A program made the position numbers and the translations under genes. From CAYUBI01 sp964443005 (lineage in GTDB: Bacteria > Margulisbacteria > Riflemargulisbacteria > GWF2-35-9 > CAYUBI01): a stretch of 13,016 nt of DNA. The DNA lies in assembly GCA_964443005.1 (NCBI GenBank), contig CAYUBI010000068.1:1-13016 (forward strand), written 5' to 3'. A model generated the notes under the pieces. The model was not told where the DNA came from. It made no database searches and saw nothing but the letters and a program-made list of their open reading frames with translations. Of this stretch, positions 5,400 to 13,004 are shown one piece after another (the first letter of the stretch is position 1; each line of letters opens with the position of its first letter).

Positions 5400-7481
5400 A
5401 TGGCAAATTTGTTAGTCGAAATTCATACAGAAGAAATTCCCGCTCGATTTTGTGAATTGTTAAGTCAACAGTTGGCGCGATCACTGACCAATCAATTAGT
5501 TGCTTCGCGATTGTTGTTTTTACCACTACCAACTTTAGCAGTGAAAGTGTTTGCAACTTATCGGCGGCTTGCTGTTTTGATTGATTCGATTGCTGTTCAA
5601 CAAATAGACAGTATTGTGTTGATTAAGGGGCCAGCTGAATCTGTTGCCAAAGATAAAACTGGAGCTTGGACGCCTGCTGCACACGGATTTTGTCGCAAGC
5701 AAGGCGTTCATGTTTGTGATGTAGAGATGCGCGATGGATATATGATCATCGAAAAAAAAGTTATTGGCTTGTTGGCTGTTGATTTGTTGTCAGATATTCT
5801 TCAACAGGTTCTTTGCAATCTGTCTTTGCCAATTACAATGTATTGGGGGGATAAAACAACGCCTTTTATTCGTGCAATTCATTCAATAGTTGTTTTGCTA
5901 GACAATAGTGTAATTCCTCTAAAATTTGGTGGTATTCAATCCGATCGTAAAATATATGGTCATCGGTTTTTAACAACTAATCAAAACACTTTAACGCAAT
6001 CGAGTGGCATTGAAATTTCACTTAAGTTAGCAGTTGAATATGTTAATGCTTTAAAAAATGCGTATGTCAGAGTGGATGCCTTAGAGCGAAAATCTTATAT
6101 TCGTGACCAATTGAATGCTGCAACAATTGATGGGAATCTTATTCTTGATGAAGCTCTTTTGGATGAGGTAACCTATTTAACCGAGTGGCCTGAGATTTTG
6201 GTTGGAAAATTTAATGCTACTTATTTGAATATTCCTCAAGAATGCTTAATTCTTACTATGCAAAAAAATCAAAAATATTTTCCTGTAGTTAATAATAAAG
6301 GAAAATTAATTAATCAATTTGTTATTGTAGCTGATAATGTAACACAACAAAATCGAGAAACTATCATTAATGGCAATGTTAAGGTCCTTTCAGCTCGTTT
6401 AAATGATGCTCATTTTTTTTACATAGAAGATTGTAAGCATGCGTTAGATTATTTTGCTGAAAAATTAGATAAAGTTGTATTTTTAAAAGAAGTTGGCAGT
6501 TATGCAGATAAAATTAAGCGACTACATGTGCTTACTATGCAGTTATCTGAAAAAATGATGTGTACAGAAAAAGAAAAACAACATCTTCAGTGTGCAGTTT
6601 CCTTGTGTAAGGCAGATTTAACTACGCATATGGTCATCGAATTTCCAGAATTGCAAGGTATTATGGGGCATCATTATGCGCTGGTTCAAGGGCAGGATCC
6701 AGAGGTTGCGCAAGCTATTATTGAACATTATCAACCCAAGGGTCCTGATGATCAATTACCTATGGGTTCTGTGAGTTTATGCCTTGCTCTTGCTGAAAAG
6801 ATGGACACTATAGTCGCGTGTTTTTTGGTGGGTCGAATTCCGACAGGGTCAAAGGATCCTTATGCTCTCCGACGTCACGGCGCTGGGATAATCAAAATTC
6901 TTTTTGTTTGTAATTTCCCAATGACTTTAGATGAATTAATATTAGCTGCAACACCTACGTTTTCGATTATTCCATCTGAAACTTTTTTGGCAACAATTAA
7001 TGACTTTTTTGCTCAGCGAATAAAAACATTTTTAAAAGAGACCCTGTTAATACCGTATGATCAATGTGACGCCTTAATGGCTGCTGGATTTTTAGATGTT
7101 GCAGATTTAAAACGACGACAACAACGACTGAATGAAATTTGTAAATCTTCTAGTTCAGGAATAATTATTCAAGCTGCAATTCGGTGTAAACGTATAGCAA
7201 AGGATGTATTAAATCAACAGTTTTTGATTTCGTCGAAATGGTATGAGGACCCAATTGAACATGAACTGGGTGATTATTTAAATTCGCACAAATTAGCAAT
7301 AGTAGATCAAGAAATTATTGATCAATATTGTCAATTAGCTTTATGGCTAGACGTATTTTTTGAAAAAGTCATGGTCATGACTAATCATCCAGAACGTCGC
7401 CAAAATCGATTAGCGATTTGTCAACAAGCAGCTCAGTGGTTTATGAAAACTGCTGATTTTGAAAAATTAGTTATCAGTTAA
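5400..7481 (+). CDS. glyS: Glycyl-tRNA synthetase beta subunit
   Basis: 693 residues, usual length. The beta subunit binds tRNA-Gly and is needed with GlyQ for aminoacylation. Visible family blocks: LLVEIHTEEIPAR (4-16); KGPAESVAKDKTGAWTPAAHGF (from 76), followed by the MYWGDKTTPFIRAIHSIV segment (147-164); GGIQSDRKIYGHRF (177-190); TEWPEILVGKF (261-271); KNQKYFPVVNNKGKL (289-303); KADLTTHMVIEFPELQGIMG (404-423) of the HD-like region; GSKDPYALRRHGAGI (483-497); and the C-terminal anticodon-binding region ending FFEKVMVMTNHPERRQNRL (653-671). AAAGGA (5388-5393) overlaps the glyQ stop and sits 6 bases before the ATG, which fixes the start and indicates translational coupling. The stop overlaps the stop of the convergent glycogen phosphorylase gene by 4 bases. 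Confidence 0.97.
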   Translation: MANLLVEIHTEEIPARFCELLSQQLARSLTNQLVASRLLFLPLPTLAVKVFATYRRLAVLIDSIAVQQIDSIVLIKGPAESVAKDKTGAWTPAAHGFCRKQGVHVCDVEMRDGYMIIEKKVIGLLAVDLLSDILQQVLCNLSLPITMYWGDKTTPFIRAIHSIVVLLDNSVIPLKFGGIQSDRKIYGHRFLTTNQNTLTQSSGIEISLKLAVEYVNALKNAYVRVDALERKSYIRDQLNAATIDGNLILDEALLDEVTYLTEWPEILVGKFNATYLNIPQECLILTMQKNQKYFPVVNNKGKLINQFVIVADNVTQQNRETIINGNVKVLSARLNDAHFFYIEDCKHALDYFAEKLDKVVFLKEVGSYADKIKRLHVLTMQLSEKMMCTEKEKQHLQCAVSLCKADLTTHMVIEFPELQGIMGHHYALVQGQDPEVAQAIIEHYQPKGPDDQLPMGSVSLCLALAEKMDTIVACFLVGRIPTGSKDPYALRRHGAGIIKILFVCNFPMTLDELILAATPTFSIIPSETFLATINDFFAQRIKTFLKETLLIPYDQCDALMAAGFLDVADLKRRQQRLNEICKSSSSGIIIQAAIRCKRIAKDVLNQQFLISSKWYEDPIEHELGDYLNSHKLAIVDQEIIDQYCQLALWLDVFFEKVMVMTNHPERRQNRLAICQQAAQWFMKTADFEKLVIS

Positions 7482-9949
7482 TATCTGTCAATTGGAACTG
7501 GCGGAATTTTCCATATATCGCGGTTGTATTCCATAATTGTTCGATCACTTGAGAAAAACCCCATATTCGCAACATTAATAATTGCTTTTTGCGTCCATGC
7601 TCCTGTATTTTGATAAGCTGTTGAAACATCATTTTGACAAGCAATATATGCATCAAAGTCTGCCAAAACAAGAAAAGGGTCATTATAAACTAATGAATCG
7701 AAAATAGGGTAAAATAAATCGTGTTGTTCTGGACAAAAAAATCCGCTTTTAATTAACCCAAGGATTTCTTGTAAGTGCGCAGATTTTTCAATGTAGCTTC
7801 TCGGATTATATCCTTGATTTTTGATAGTTTTAACATCATCAGAAGTTAAACCAAAAATAAAAATATTATCTTTTCCAACATGTTCCATGATTTCAATATT
7901 GGCTCCATCTAAGGTGCCAATGGTAAGTGCGCCATTGAGTGAGAACTTCATATTCCCAGTACCAGAAGCTTCACGGCCTGCAGTTGAAATTTGCTCGGAT
8001 AAGTCAGCTGCTGGAATTATTCGCTCAGCTAAGGAGACATTATATTCAGGTACAAAATAGAGTCGCAGCTTGTCACATACTTGCGTATCGTTATTAATGA
8101 TAGCAGATACACTGTTAATTAATTTAATATGCAGTTTTGCCATGTGATATGCTGGTGCAGCTTTCCCGCCAATGAATACAGTTCGTGGTGCAAAAGTTTT
8201 ATTGGGATTATTTTTTATTTCTAAATATAAATAGATCACATGCATAATATTTAGAAGTTGACGTTTATATTCATGAATCCGTTTTACTTGAACATCAAAT
8301 AACGAATGTGGATCAACAATAAAACCATATTTCCCTTCTAAATAACGACAAAAATCAGCTTTGTTGTTATGCTTAATAATTTGCCAACCTTCTTTGAAGT
8401 TTTGATCGTTTTGATGTTCTTCTAATCGCTTAAGTTCTTCTAAATTAATGAGCCATTGAGCATCAATTTTTGAGGTAATTAAGTTTGCTAAACGCGGATT
8501 AGCTTGTAATAACCATCGACGATGCGTAATTCCATTTGTTTTATTATTAAATTTCTCAGGAAAAACCGCATAAAAATTCGGTAATAGGTCAGTTTTTAGT
8601 AATTCAGAATGCAATGCAGCAACGCCATTTACTGAAAAGGAAGAGACAATAGCTAAATAAGCCATTCGTACTTTTTTTTCTTGACCTTCTTCAATAATTG
8701 ACATATCTGCCATTTTTTTAATATCACCTTTATATAGAATACTAATTTTTTCCATAAATTTAGCATTGATCCAATAAATAATTTCTAAGTGACGAGGTAA
8801 AATTTTTGCAACTAACCATTCTGGCCATTTTTCTAAGGCTTCGGGCATTAATGTGTGATTTGTGTAGGCAAAAGTTTTTTGAGTAATTTCCCAGGCTGTT
8901 TCATAAGATAAACCATTGATATCAATTAGTAAGCGCATCAGTTCTGGAATGGAAATCGATGGATGTGTGTCATTTAACTGAATCGCAACTTTATCTGAAA
9001 ATTTACTGAAATCACTAGCATGATCCTCTTTATATCGTCGAATAATATCTTGAAGTGATGCAGAACAAAAGAAAAATTCTTGTTTTAATCGCAATTCTAG
9101 GCCAACACTAGTATTATCATTGGGATACAAAATTTTGGTTACGTTTTCGTCAATTATTTTGTCTTGATATGCTTTGATATATTCACCATTATTAAAAAAT
9201 TGTAATCGAAACTCTTCATCAGATTTTGCAGACCACAGACGTAAGGTATTCACTGTTCCGTTTGCAAATCCAGGAATCGGTGTATCATAAGGGATTGCCA
9301 TTAAATTATTAGTGTTGACCCATTCAACTTTTTCTGTTCCTTCTGAAGATATAATGCGACGAACATTTCCATAAAATTGGATAGTAAAGCGTTCTGGACG
9401 TTCGATTTCCCATGGATTACCATCTGTTAACCAATCATCTGGCAGTTCAACTTGATATCCATTGACTATTTTTTGACGAAAAAGACCGTAATCATAGCGT
9501 ATGCCGTATCCAAAGCAAGGAATTTGCAAGGTGGCAATTGAATCCAGAAAACATGCAGCTAAACGTCCAAGGCCACCATTGCCTAGACCAGGATCGCGTT
9601 CAACTTCTTCAATTTGTTCAGACGTTAGTCCTAGAGTCATAAAAAGTTCTTTGACATCATCCAATAAATTTAGATTGTCGATATTCATTTTAAGTAAACG
9701 GCCCATTAAAAATTCCAGAGAAAAATAATATATACGTTTAGTATCTTTGCCATGATGTTCGCGTTGCGTAATGAGCCATTGATTAGCTAAGCGATCTCTT
9801 AGGGTATATGCTAAGCTTCGATAAAAGTCTGATTTTCCTGCAGTAAATTCATCTTTGACTAATCGGAATTTCAAGTTATTCAAAAAAGATTTTTGAATTG
9901 GTTCGTTATGGATTTTTTGTGATAGAAAATCTTTTAATCGTTCGTTCAT
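7478..9949 (-). CDS. glgP: Glycogen/maltodextrin phosphorylase
   Basis: 823 residues, the usual length. It is a GT35 enzyme that releases glucose 1-phosphate from the non-reducing ends of glycogen or maltodextrin using inorganic phosphate and pyridoxal phosphate, in the cytoplasm. Key blocks: YYFSLEFLMGR (74-84); EDPGLGNGGLGRLAACFLDS, read here as RDPGLGNGGLGRLAACFLDS (118-137); QLNDTHPSISIPELMRLL (324-341); NGITHRRWL (472-480); VQVKRIHEYKRQLLN (554-568, substrate/phosphate loop); and EASGTGNMKFSLNGALTIG (660-678), where Lys668 is the PLP-binding lysine, followed by TLDGANIEI. All catalytic elements appear intact. Start: ATG at 9949 with GAGGGG (9955-9960) upstream. No glycogen synthase or debranching enzyme lies nearby, so glycogen versus maltodextrin preference cannot be read. 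Divergent from cmoA; the 3' end overlaps glyS by 4 bases. Confidence 0.97.
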   Translation of the reverse strand: MNERLKDFLSQKIHNEPIQKSFLNNLKFRLVKDEFTAGKSDFYRSLAYTLRDRLANQWLITQREHHGKDTKRIYYFSLEFLMGRLLKMNIDNLNLLDDVKELFMTLGLTSEQIEEVERDPGLGNGGLGRLAACFLDSIATLQIPCFGYGIRYDYGLFRQKIVNGYQVELPDDWLTDGNPWEIERPERFTIQFYGNVRRIISSEGTEKVEWVNTNNLMAIPYDTPIPGFANGTVNTLRLWSAKSDEEFRLQFFNNGEYIKAYQDKIIDENVTKILYPNDNTSVGLELRLKQEFFFCSASLQDIIRRYKEDHASDFSKFSDKVAIQLNDTHPSISIPELMRLLIDINGLSYETAWEITQKTFAYTNHTLMPEALEKWPEWLVAKILPRHLEIIYWINAKFMEKISILYKGDIKKMADMSIIEEGQEKKVRMAYLAIVSSFSVNGVAALHSELLKTDLLPNFYAVFPEKFNNKTNGITHRRWLLQANPRLANLITSKIDAQWLINLEELKRLEEHQNDQNFKEGWQIIKHNNKADFCRYLEGKYGFIVDPHSLFDVQVKRIHEYKRQLLNIMHVIYLYLEIKNNPNKTFAPRTVFIGGKAAPAYHMAKLHIKLINSVSAIINNDTQVCDKLRLYFVPEYNVSLAERIIPAADLSEQISTAGREASGTGNMKFSLNGALTIGTLDGANIEIMEHVGKDNIFIFGLTSDDVKTIKNQGYNPRSYIEKSAHLQEILGLIKSGFFCPEQHDLFYPIFDSLVYNDPFLVLADFDAYIACQNDVSTAYQNTGAWTQKAIINVANMGFFSSDRTIMEYNRDIWKIPPVPIDRY

Positions 9950-9960
9950 AATATCCCCTC

Positions 9961-9966
9961 ATTATA
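9961..9966 (-). promoter_or_regulatory. Candidate -10 box of glgP
   Basis: A perfect TATAAT on the minus strand lies 11 bases before the glgP ATG. If used, the leader would be only about 5 bases and would cut into the GAGGGG ribosome site. A second box, GATAAT (minus strand, 9974-9979), would give a longer leader. Neither has a convincing -35. Confidence 0.35.
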
Positions 9967-9999
9967 AAATTACATTATCTTTTTAATTTAGCACAAAAC

Positions 10000-10028
10000 T
10001 TGAGTTTGTGGTATGCTTTGCTTAGAAT
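10000..10028 (+). promoter_or_regulatory. Promoter of the cmoA operon, probably leaderless
   Basis: TTGAGT (10000-10005; 4 of 6 to -35) and TAGAAT (10023-10028; 5 of 6 to -10) have the ideal 17-base spacing. Only six T bases separate the -10 box from the ATG at 10035, so the mRNA should begin at or within one base of the start codon. No Shine-Dalgarno sequence is possible. The -35 box sits in an imperfect palindrome, 9992-10010 (CACAAA, ACT, TG, AGT, TTGTG), a conceivable operator. Confidence 0.55.
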
Positions 10029-10034
10029 TTTTTT

Positions 10035-10754
10035 ATGAAAGATGAAATTTACAAACACGTATCTGATTTTTTGTTACCTTTCGCATTTAATGACAGTGTC
10101 GCAAATGTGTTTGATAACATGATTGGCCGATCAATACCCGGCTACTCAATGCTACAATGGTTGTTAGCTCGGATAGCTGTGCATAGTTATCAGCCATCAA
10201 CTATCATTCTTGATTTGGGGTGTGCAACTGGCGAAACGCTTTTCCAAATTGCGAGTCTGAATCTTTCAGGAAATGGACCCGTTCCTTTTATGCGGGGCGT
10301 TGATTTTTCGCAGGGTATGATTGATCAGGCAATTAAAAAATGTCGACAAATTCCGCAGGCAATTTTTGATTGTGCGTCAATCGTAGGATATCCGATGCCG
10401 CAATGCTCTGTTGTTTTGTTGGTCTTTACGCTTCAATTTGTTCCACAAGTAGAACGACCCATAATTTTGAATGCGATTTATTCAGCATTGTGTAAAGGCG
10501 GTATATTGTTGCTCTGTGAGATTAGTGAATCGGGTTTGCAACATGATTGTTTTGAAGAATTACATGAGCAATTTAAACGTGAGCATGGATATTCGGATAT
10601 TGAGATTCAACAAAAACGACGAGCACTTGAAAATGTTCTGGTTCCTTTAACTGATGCAGAAAATTGTGCAATGATGCAGGATGCTGGATTTGAATCTATT
10701 TCACCTTTTTTCCGCTGTCTTCAATTTTCAGGCTGGATAGCACAAAAGGCTTGA
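10035..10754 (+). CDS. cmoA: Carboxy-S-adenosyl-L-methionine synthase
   Basis: 239 residues. CmoA converts SAM and prephenate to carboxy-SAM, the donor for the 5-oxyacetyl (cmo5) modification of U34 in tRNAs that read family-box codons. The match to proteobacterial CmoA as I remember it runs along the whole length: FAFNDSVANVFDNMI (16-30), RSIPGYSML (32-40), the SAM loop DLGCATG (60-66), GVDFSQGMI (88-96), FTLQFVPQVER (131-141), and FKREHGYSDIEIQQKR with ALENV (180-201). Arg195 aligns with the arginine (199 in E. coli) that holds the extra carboxylate, which separates CmoA from ordinary methyltransferases. The ATG has no Shine-Dalgarno site and the promoter is 6 bases upstream. The next gene starts at the base after this TGA stop. 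Cytoplasmic. Confident. Confidence 0.92.
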   Translation: MKDEIYKHVSDFLLPFAFNDSVANVFDNMIGRSIPGYSMLQWLLARIAVHSYQPSTIILDLGCATGETLFQIASLNLSGNGPVPFMRGVDFSQGMIDQAIKKCRQIPQAIFDCASIVGYPMPQCSVVLLVFTLQFVPQVERPIILNAIYSALCKGGILLLCEISESGLQHDCFEELHEQFKREHGYSDIEIQQKRRALENVLVPLTDAENCAMMQDAGFESISPFFRCLQFSGWIAQKA

Positions 10755-11597
10755 ATGTCTTTATTCAATTATTTGTCTGATGATTCATTATTTATTACCC
10801 AGGATCCTCGCCAACATCGTTGGGCTATTCCATTTCATGCTGATGCAGTTAATACGCGTGCTCATTTTTTATTAGGTGAAAATCGTGAATTTATTGAAAA
10901 TATGCATGTATTAGATTGTGGGTGTTATTTCGGTACGTTTTCGTATTTGGCTTTATCGTTGGGTGCTTCATTTGTGACTGGCGTTGATTCTGAATCTGCT
11001 TTAATTGATAAAGCTGGTGTTTTGTTTCAACATTACAGCGTTGATTCGAGTCGTTATCAGTTTCATGTGAACGAAATTCATTCATATTTATTGTCCTTGC
11101 CTGCTAATAGTGTCGACACTGCCTTATGTTTTGGTTTGTTGTATTATGTCCCAGATCCGTTGTATACCTTGCGTTTAATTGCGAATGTTGTTCGTCATGC
11201 TATTATTATTGATACGTTCACTGCTGCTTATGCCTTGGTTCAAGGCAAAGATTCTTTACGTGTTGGACAAGCGTTAACTGAAGATGCTTTACAGTATCCA
11301 TTATTAGTTTATACATTATCGCAATCTGAAAAAAGTAGTTATTTATTGCCTGACAAAATTCAAAAGCCAACAAATAACAAATTACTTAGTGTGCTGTCTT
11401 TTCCAACAGATCCATTGTTGAATATATATTTTCAACTATCTAAATTAAAGGCTCGGAAAATTGATTGGTCACCTGTTTTGCGTAATCCAACGAAAAGCTG
11501 GGCACAATTGGTTCATACTGCTGAAAAAAAGGAAAGTCATTGGACTGATGTATATAGCAGCGGAATTCGCGTTAGTTATGTAGCCAAAAAAGTCTAA
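10755..11597 (+). CDS. Class I SAM-dependent methyltransferase, possible CmoB-type tRNA U34 carboxymethyltransferase
   Basis: 280 residues, cytoplasmic. A Rossmann methyltransferase core is clear: motif I VLDCGCYFGTFS (52-63), acidic GVDSE (76-80), and SVDTALCFGLLYYVPDP (119-135). The order suggests CmoB: GLLYYVPDP parallels GVLYHRRSP, putting Tyr130 at the place of E. coli Tyr200, and the C-terminus RVSYVAKKV parallels RAVLIARKP, with Arg272 eight residues from the end like Arg315. Both are reported contacts for the carboxylate of carboxy-SAM (numbers from memory). It lacks most of the CmoB N-terminal region and residues about 160-260 are not recognisable, so another methyltransferase is possible. 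ATG directly follows the cmoA stop, with AAAAGG (10744-10749) inside cmoA as ribosome site: translationally coupled, which supports a shared pathway. The stop overlaps the convergent gene's stop. Confidence 0.6.
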   Translation: MSLFNYLSDDSLFITQDPRQHRWAIPFHADAVNTRAHFLLGENREFIENMHVLDCGCYFGTFSYLALSLGASFVTGVDSESALIDKAGVLFQHYSVDSSRYQFHVNEIHSYLLSLPANSVDTALCFGLLYYVPDPLYTLRLIANVVRHAIIIDTFTAAYALVQGKDSLRVGQALTEDALQYPLLVYTLSQSEKSSYLLPDKIQKPTNNKLLSVLSFPTDPLLNIYFQLSKLKARKIDWSPVLRNPTKSWAQLVHTAEKKESHWTDVYSSGIRVSYVAKKV

Positions 11598-12961
11598 AGA
11601 GCCGAATGCGACGAAAGTACATGTTTCTTTAGTTTAATAACCATGTGTTTTAAAGTTTCAATTTCTTGTTGTTGTTCTTTTAATAGATTTTCTAAATGAC
11701 TTTCGTAGGATTCTGCTTCATAAGAAATTACTTGTAAACGTTTTCGTACTTTTTGAATATTTTCTGTTTCATGATTAATCTCTATTTTTTTAGTATTTAC
11801 AAAACGACTAATAAAATCTTGAGCTTGTTTGATAAACGCAGAGAGTTGTTCTTTGCCTTGAGTTAATTCTTTGTGAGCTTGTTGTTTAATTGTGCTAGTT
11901 ATTGTTTTTGTTTGTAAAAGTATTTCTGTTGTATTTTGATTGAAGTTTTCAACATCGTTTCGTAGTTCATGTTGACCTGTTGTGAGTTGTTGAAATTGAG
12001 ATTGGATTTGTGCAGCTACAGATTTAATAGTTGTTGGAAGTTCCTTAATTTTTAATTGAACACTCGTTAATTGGTTATTAAAATCAAAGTGACTTTTCGT
12101 AATATTTTCTAATTGATGAATTGAATGACTATTTTGTTCTGCTAATGTATCGAGTTGTTTTTGTGTATTTCGTTGTAATGAAACAAGATTTTCTTGAAAA
12201 TTTTGCTGTAAAGCAGCCATTGCAGTTTCATGATCAATTTTTGTGATGAGATCACGTTGGTTTGCTATTGATTTGCGAATAAGGCGATCATTAGTTTTGT
12301 TTTGTAATCGAAGTTGTTGAAGAACATTGTATGCATGACGATGTTTCGCTTCTAAAAGTTCGTTGATTGTTGTTTGATCCTCTATTTTTCGATTTAGAAG
12401 TGTTGACCATTCATGATGTAAGGTATCTAAATAGCCTTTAATAGCGTCTTGTGAGAACGGCTGCAAACTTTTTTGATGCGTTGTAACACTCGTTATTTCT
12501 TCTTGAAGTTTGTCGATTTTGGATGCACTTGTTTTTGTAATCGTCATAAATTCGCCCATTAAATTGGACACCATTGCCATTGTTTCTTCTTGTTTTTCTG
12601 CCAAAAGTGTTTCAATATGCGATACTTTTATGTCTAAATCAGCCATATTAACGATATTATTAGTTGGGTGTAAGTTGCTAACTGCATCTCTAACAAGCTT
12701 TTGAATATCAGCAGATAAGGTTTCTTTCATGATTTGGTTATATTTAGTTTGAACGTCTTTAAGAATCGATTGTCGTCGTTGATTGACTAAATGGTCGATT
12801 GGATTGGAATCTATTGTAGGAGAAGGCGTAGTCGTAATTGTAATGTCAGGATTTGCAAGAATAGTTTTTGTGGATTCTTTTTGCTTAATCACTTTTGAGG
12901 CCAATGTAAATCCTTTATTACTGTTTGGACTATTATATACTAAGACTTCTTTGATTAGCAA
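11594..12961 (-). CDS. Long coiled-coil protein, function unknown
   Basis: 455 residues from a TTG start at 12961, the only start candidate before an upstream in-frame stop (TAA) without losing conserved-looking sequence; the next ATG is residue 78. No signal peptide or membrane segment. Residues 1-60 are polar and Thr/Pro-rich (TITTTPSPTIDSNP at 41-54), probably disordered. From about 60 to 445 the sequence is almost wholly charged and Gln-rich helix with heptad spacing, e.g. ISYEAESYESHLENLL (412-427) and QEIETLKHMVIKLKK (432-446), so a coiled coil. I recognise no family; it could be a structural or scaffold protein, or a partner of a surface complex. There is no Shine-Dalgarno site for the TTG. 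An ATG at 12984 with a well-placed -10 box is in a different frame, so the 5' end may contain a frameshift. Convergent with the methyltransferase gene, overlapping by 4 bases. Confidence 0.75.
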   Translation of the reverse strand: MLIKEVLVYNSPNSNKGFTLASKVIKQKESTKTILANPDITITTTPSPTIDSNPIDHLVNQRRQSILKDVQTKYNQIMKETLSADIQKLVRDAVSNLHPTNNIVNMADLDIKVSHIETLLAEKQEETMAMVSNLMGEFMTITKTSASKIDKLQEEITSVTTHQKSLQPFSQDAIKGYLDTLHHEWSTLLNRKIEDQTTINELLEAKHRHAYNVLQQLRLQNKTNDRLIRKSIANQRDLITKIDHETAMAALQQNFQENLVSLQRNTQKQLDTLAEQNSHSIHQLENITKSHFDFNNQLTSVQLKIKELPTTIKSVAAQIQSQFQQLTTGQHELRNDVENFNQNTTEILLQTKTITSTIKQQAHKELTQGKEQLSAFIKQAQDFISRFVNTKKIEINHETENIQKVRKRLQVISYEAESYESHLENLLKEQQQEIETLKHMVIKLKKHVLSSHSAL

Positions 12962-12990
12962 CTGTTGGGTCGAATTTTAATCATTTTTGT

Positions 12991-12998
12991 TTTATAAT
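12991..12998. promoter_or_regulatory. Overlapping face-to-face -10 boxes
   Basis: On the plus strand TATAAT (12993-12998) lies 6 bases before an ATG at 13005. On the minus strand TATAAA (12991-12996) lies 6 bases before an ATG at 12984. The two share four bases, so only one direction could be occupied at a time. The -35 for the minus box falls at the window edge, and the plus -35 position (about 12970-12975) matches poorly. Confidence 0.35.
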
Positions 12999-13004
12999 AT
13001 AAAC

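Noticed and set aside
7821..9728. Plus-strand frames inside glgP (7821-8060 and 9501-9728)
   Set aside because: Antisense shadows of conserved glgP codons; no ribosome site or recognisable domain.
1225..9949. A shared GH130-glgP operon for glycan use
   Set aside because: The genes are on opposite strands and separated by the lipoprotein gene and glyQS, so only a functional, not a transcriptional, link can be suggested.
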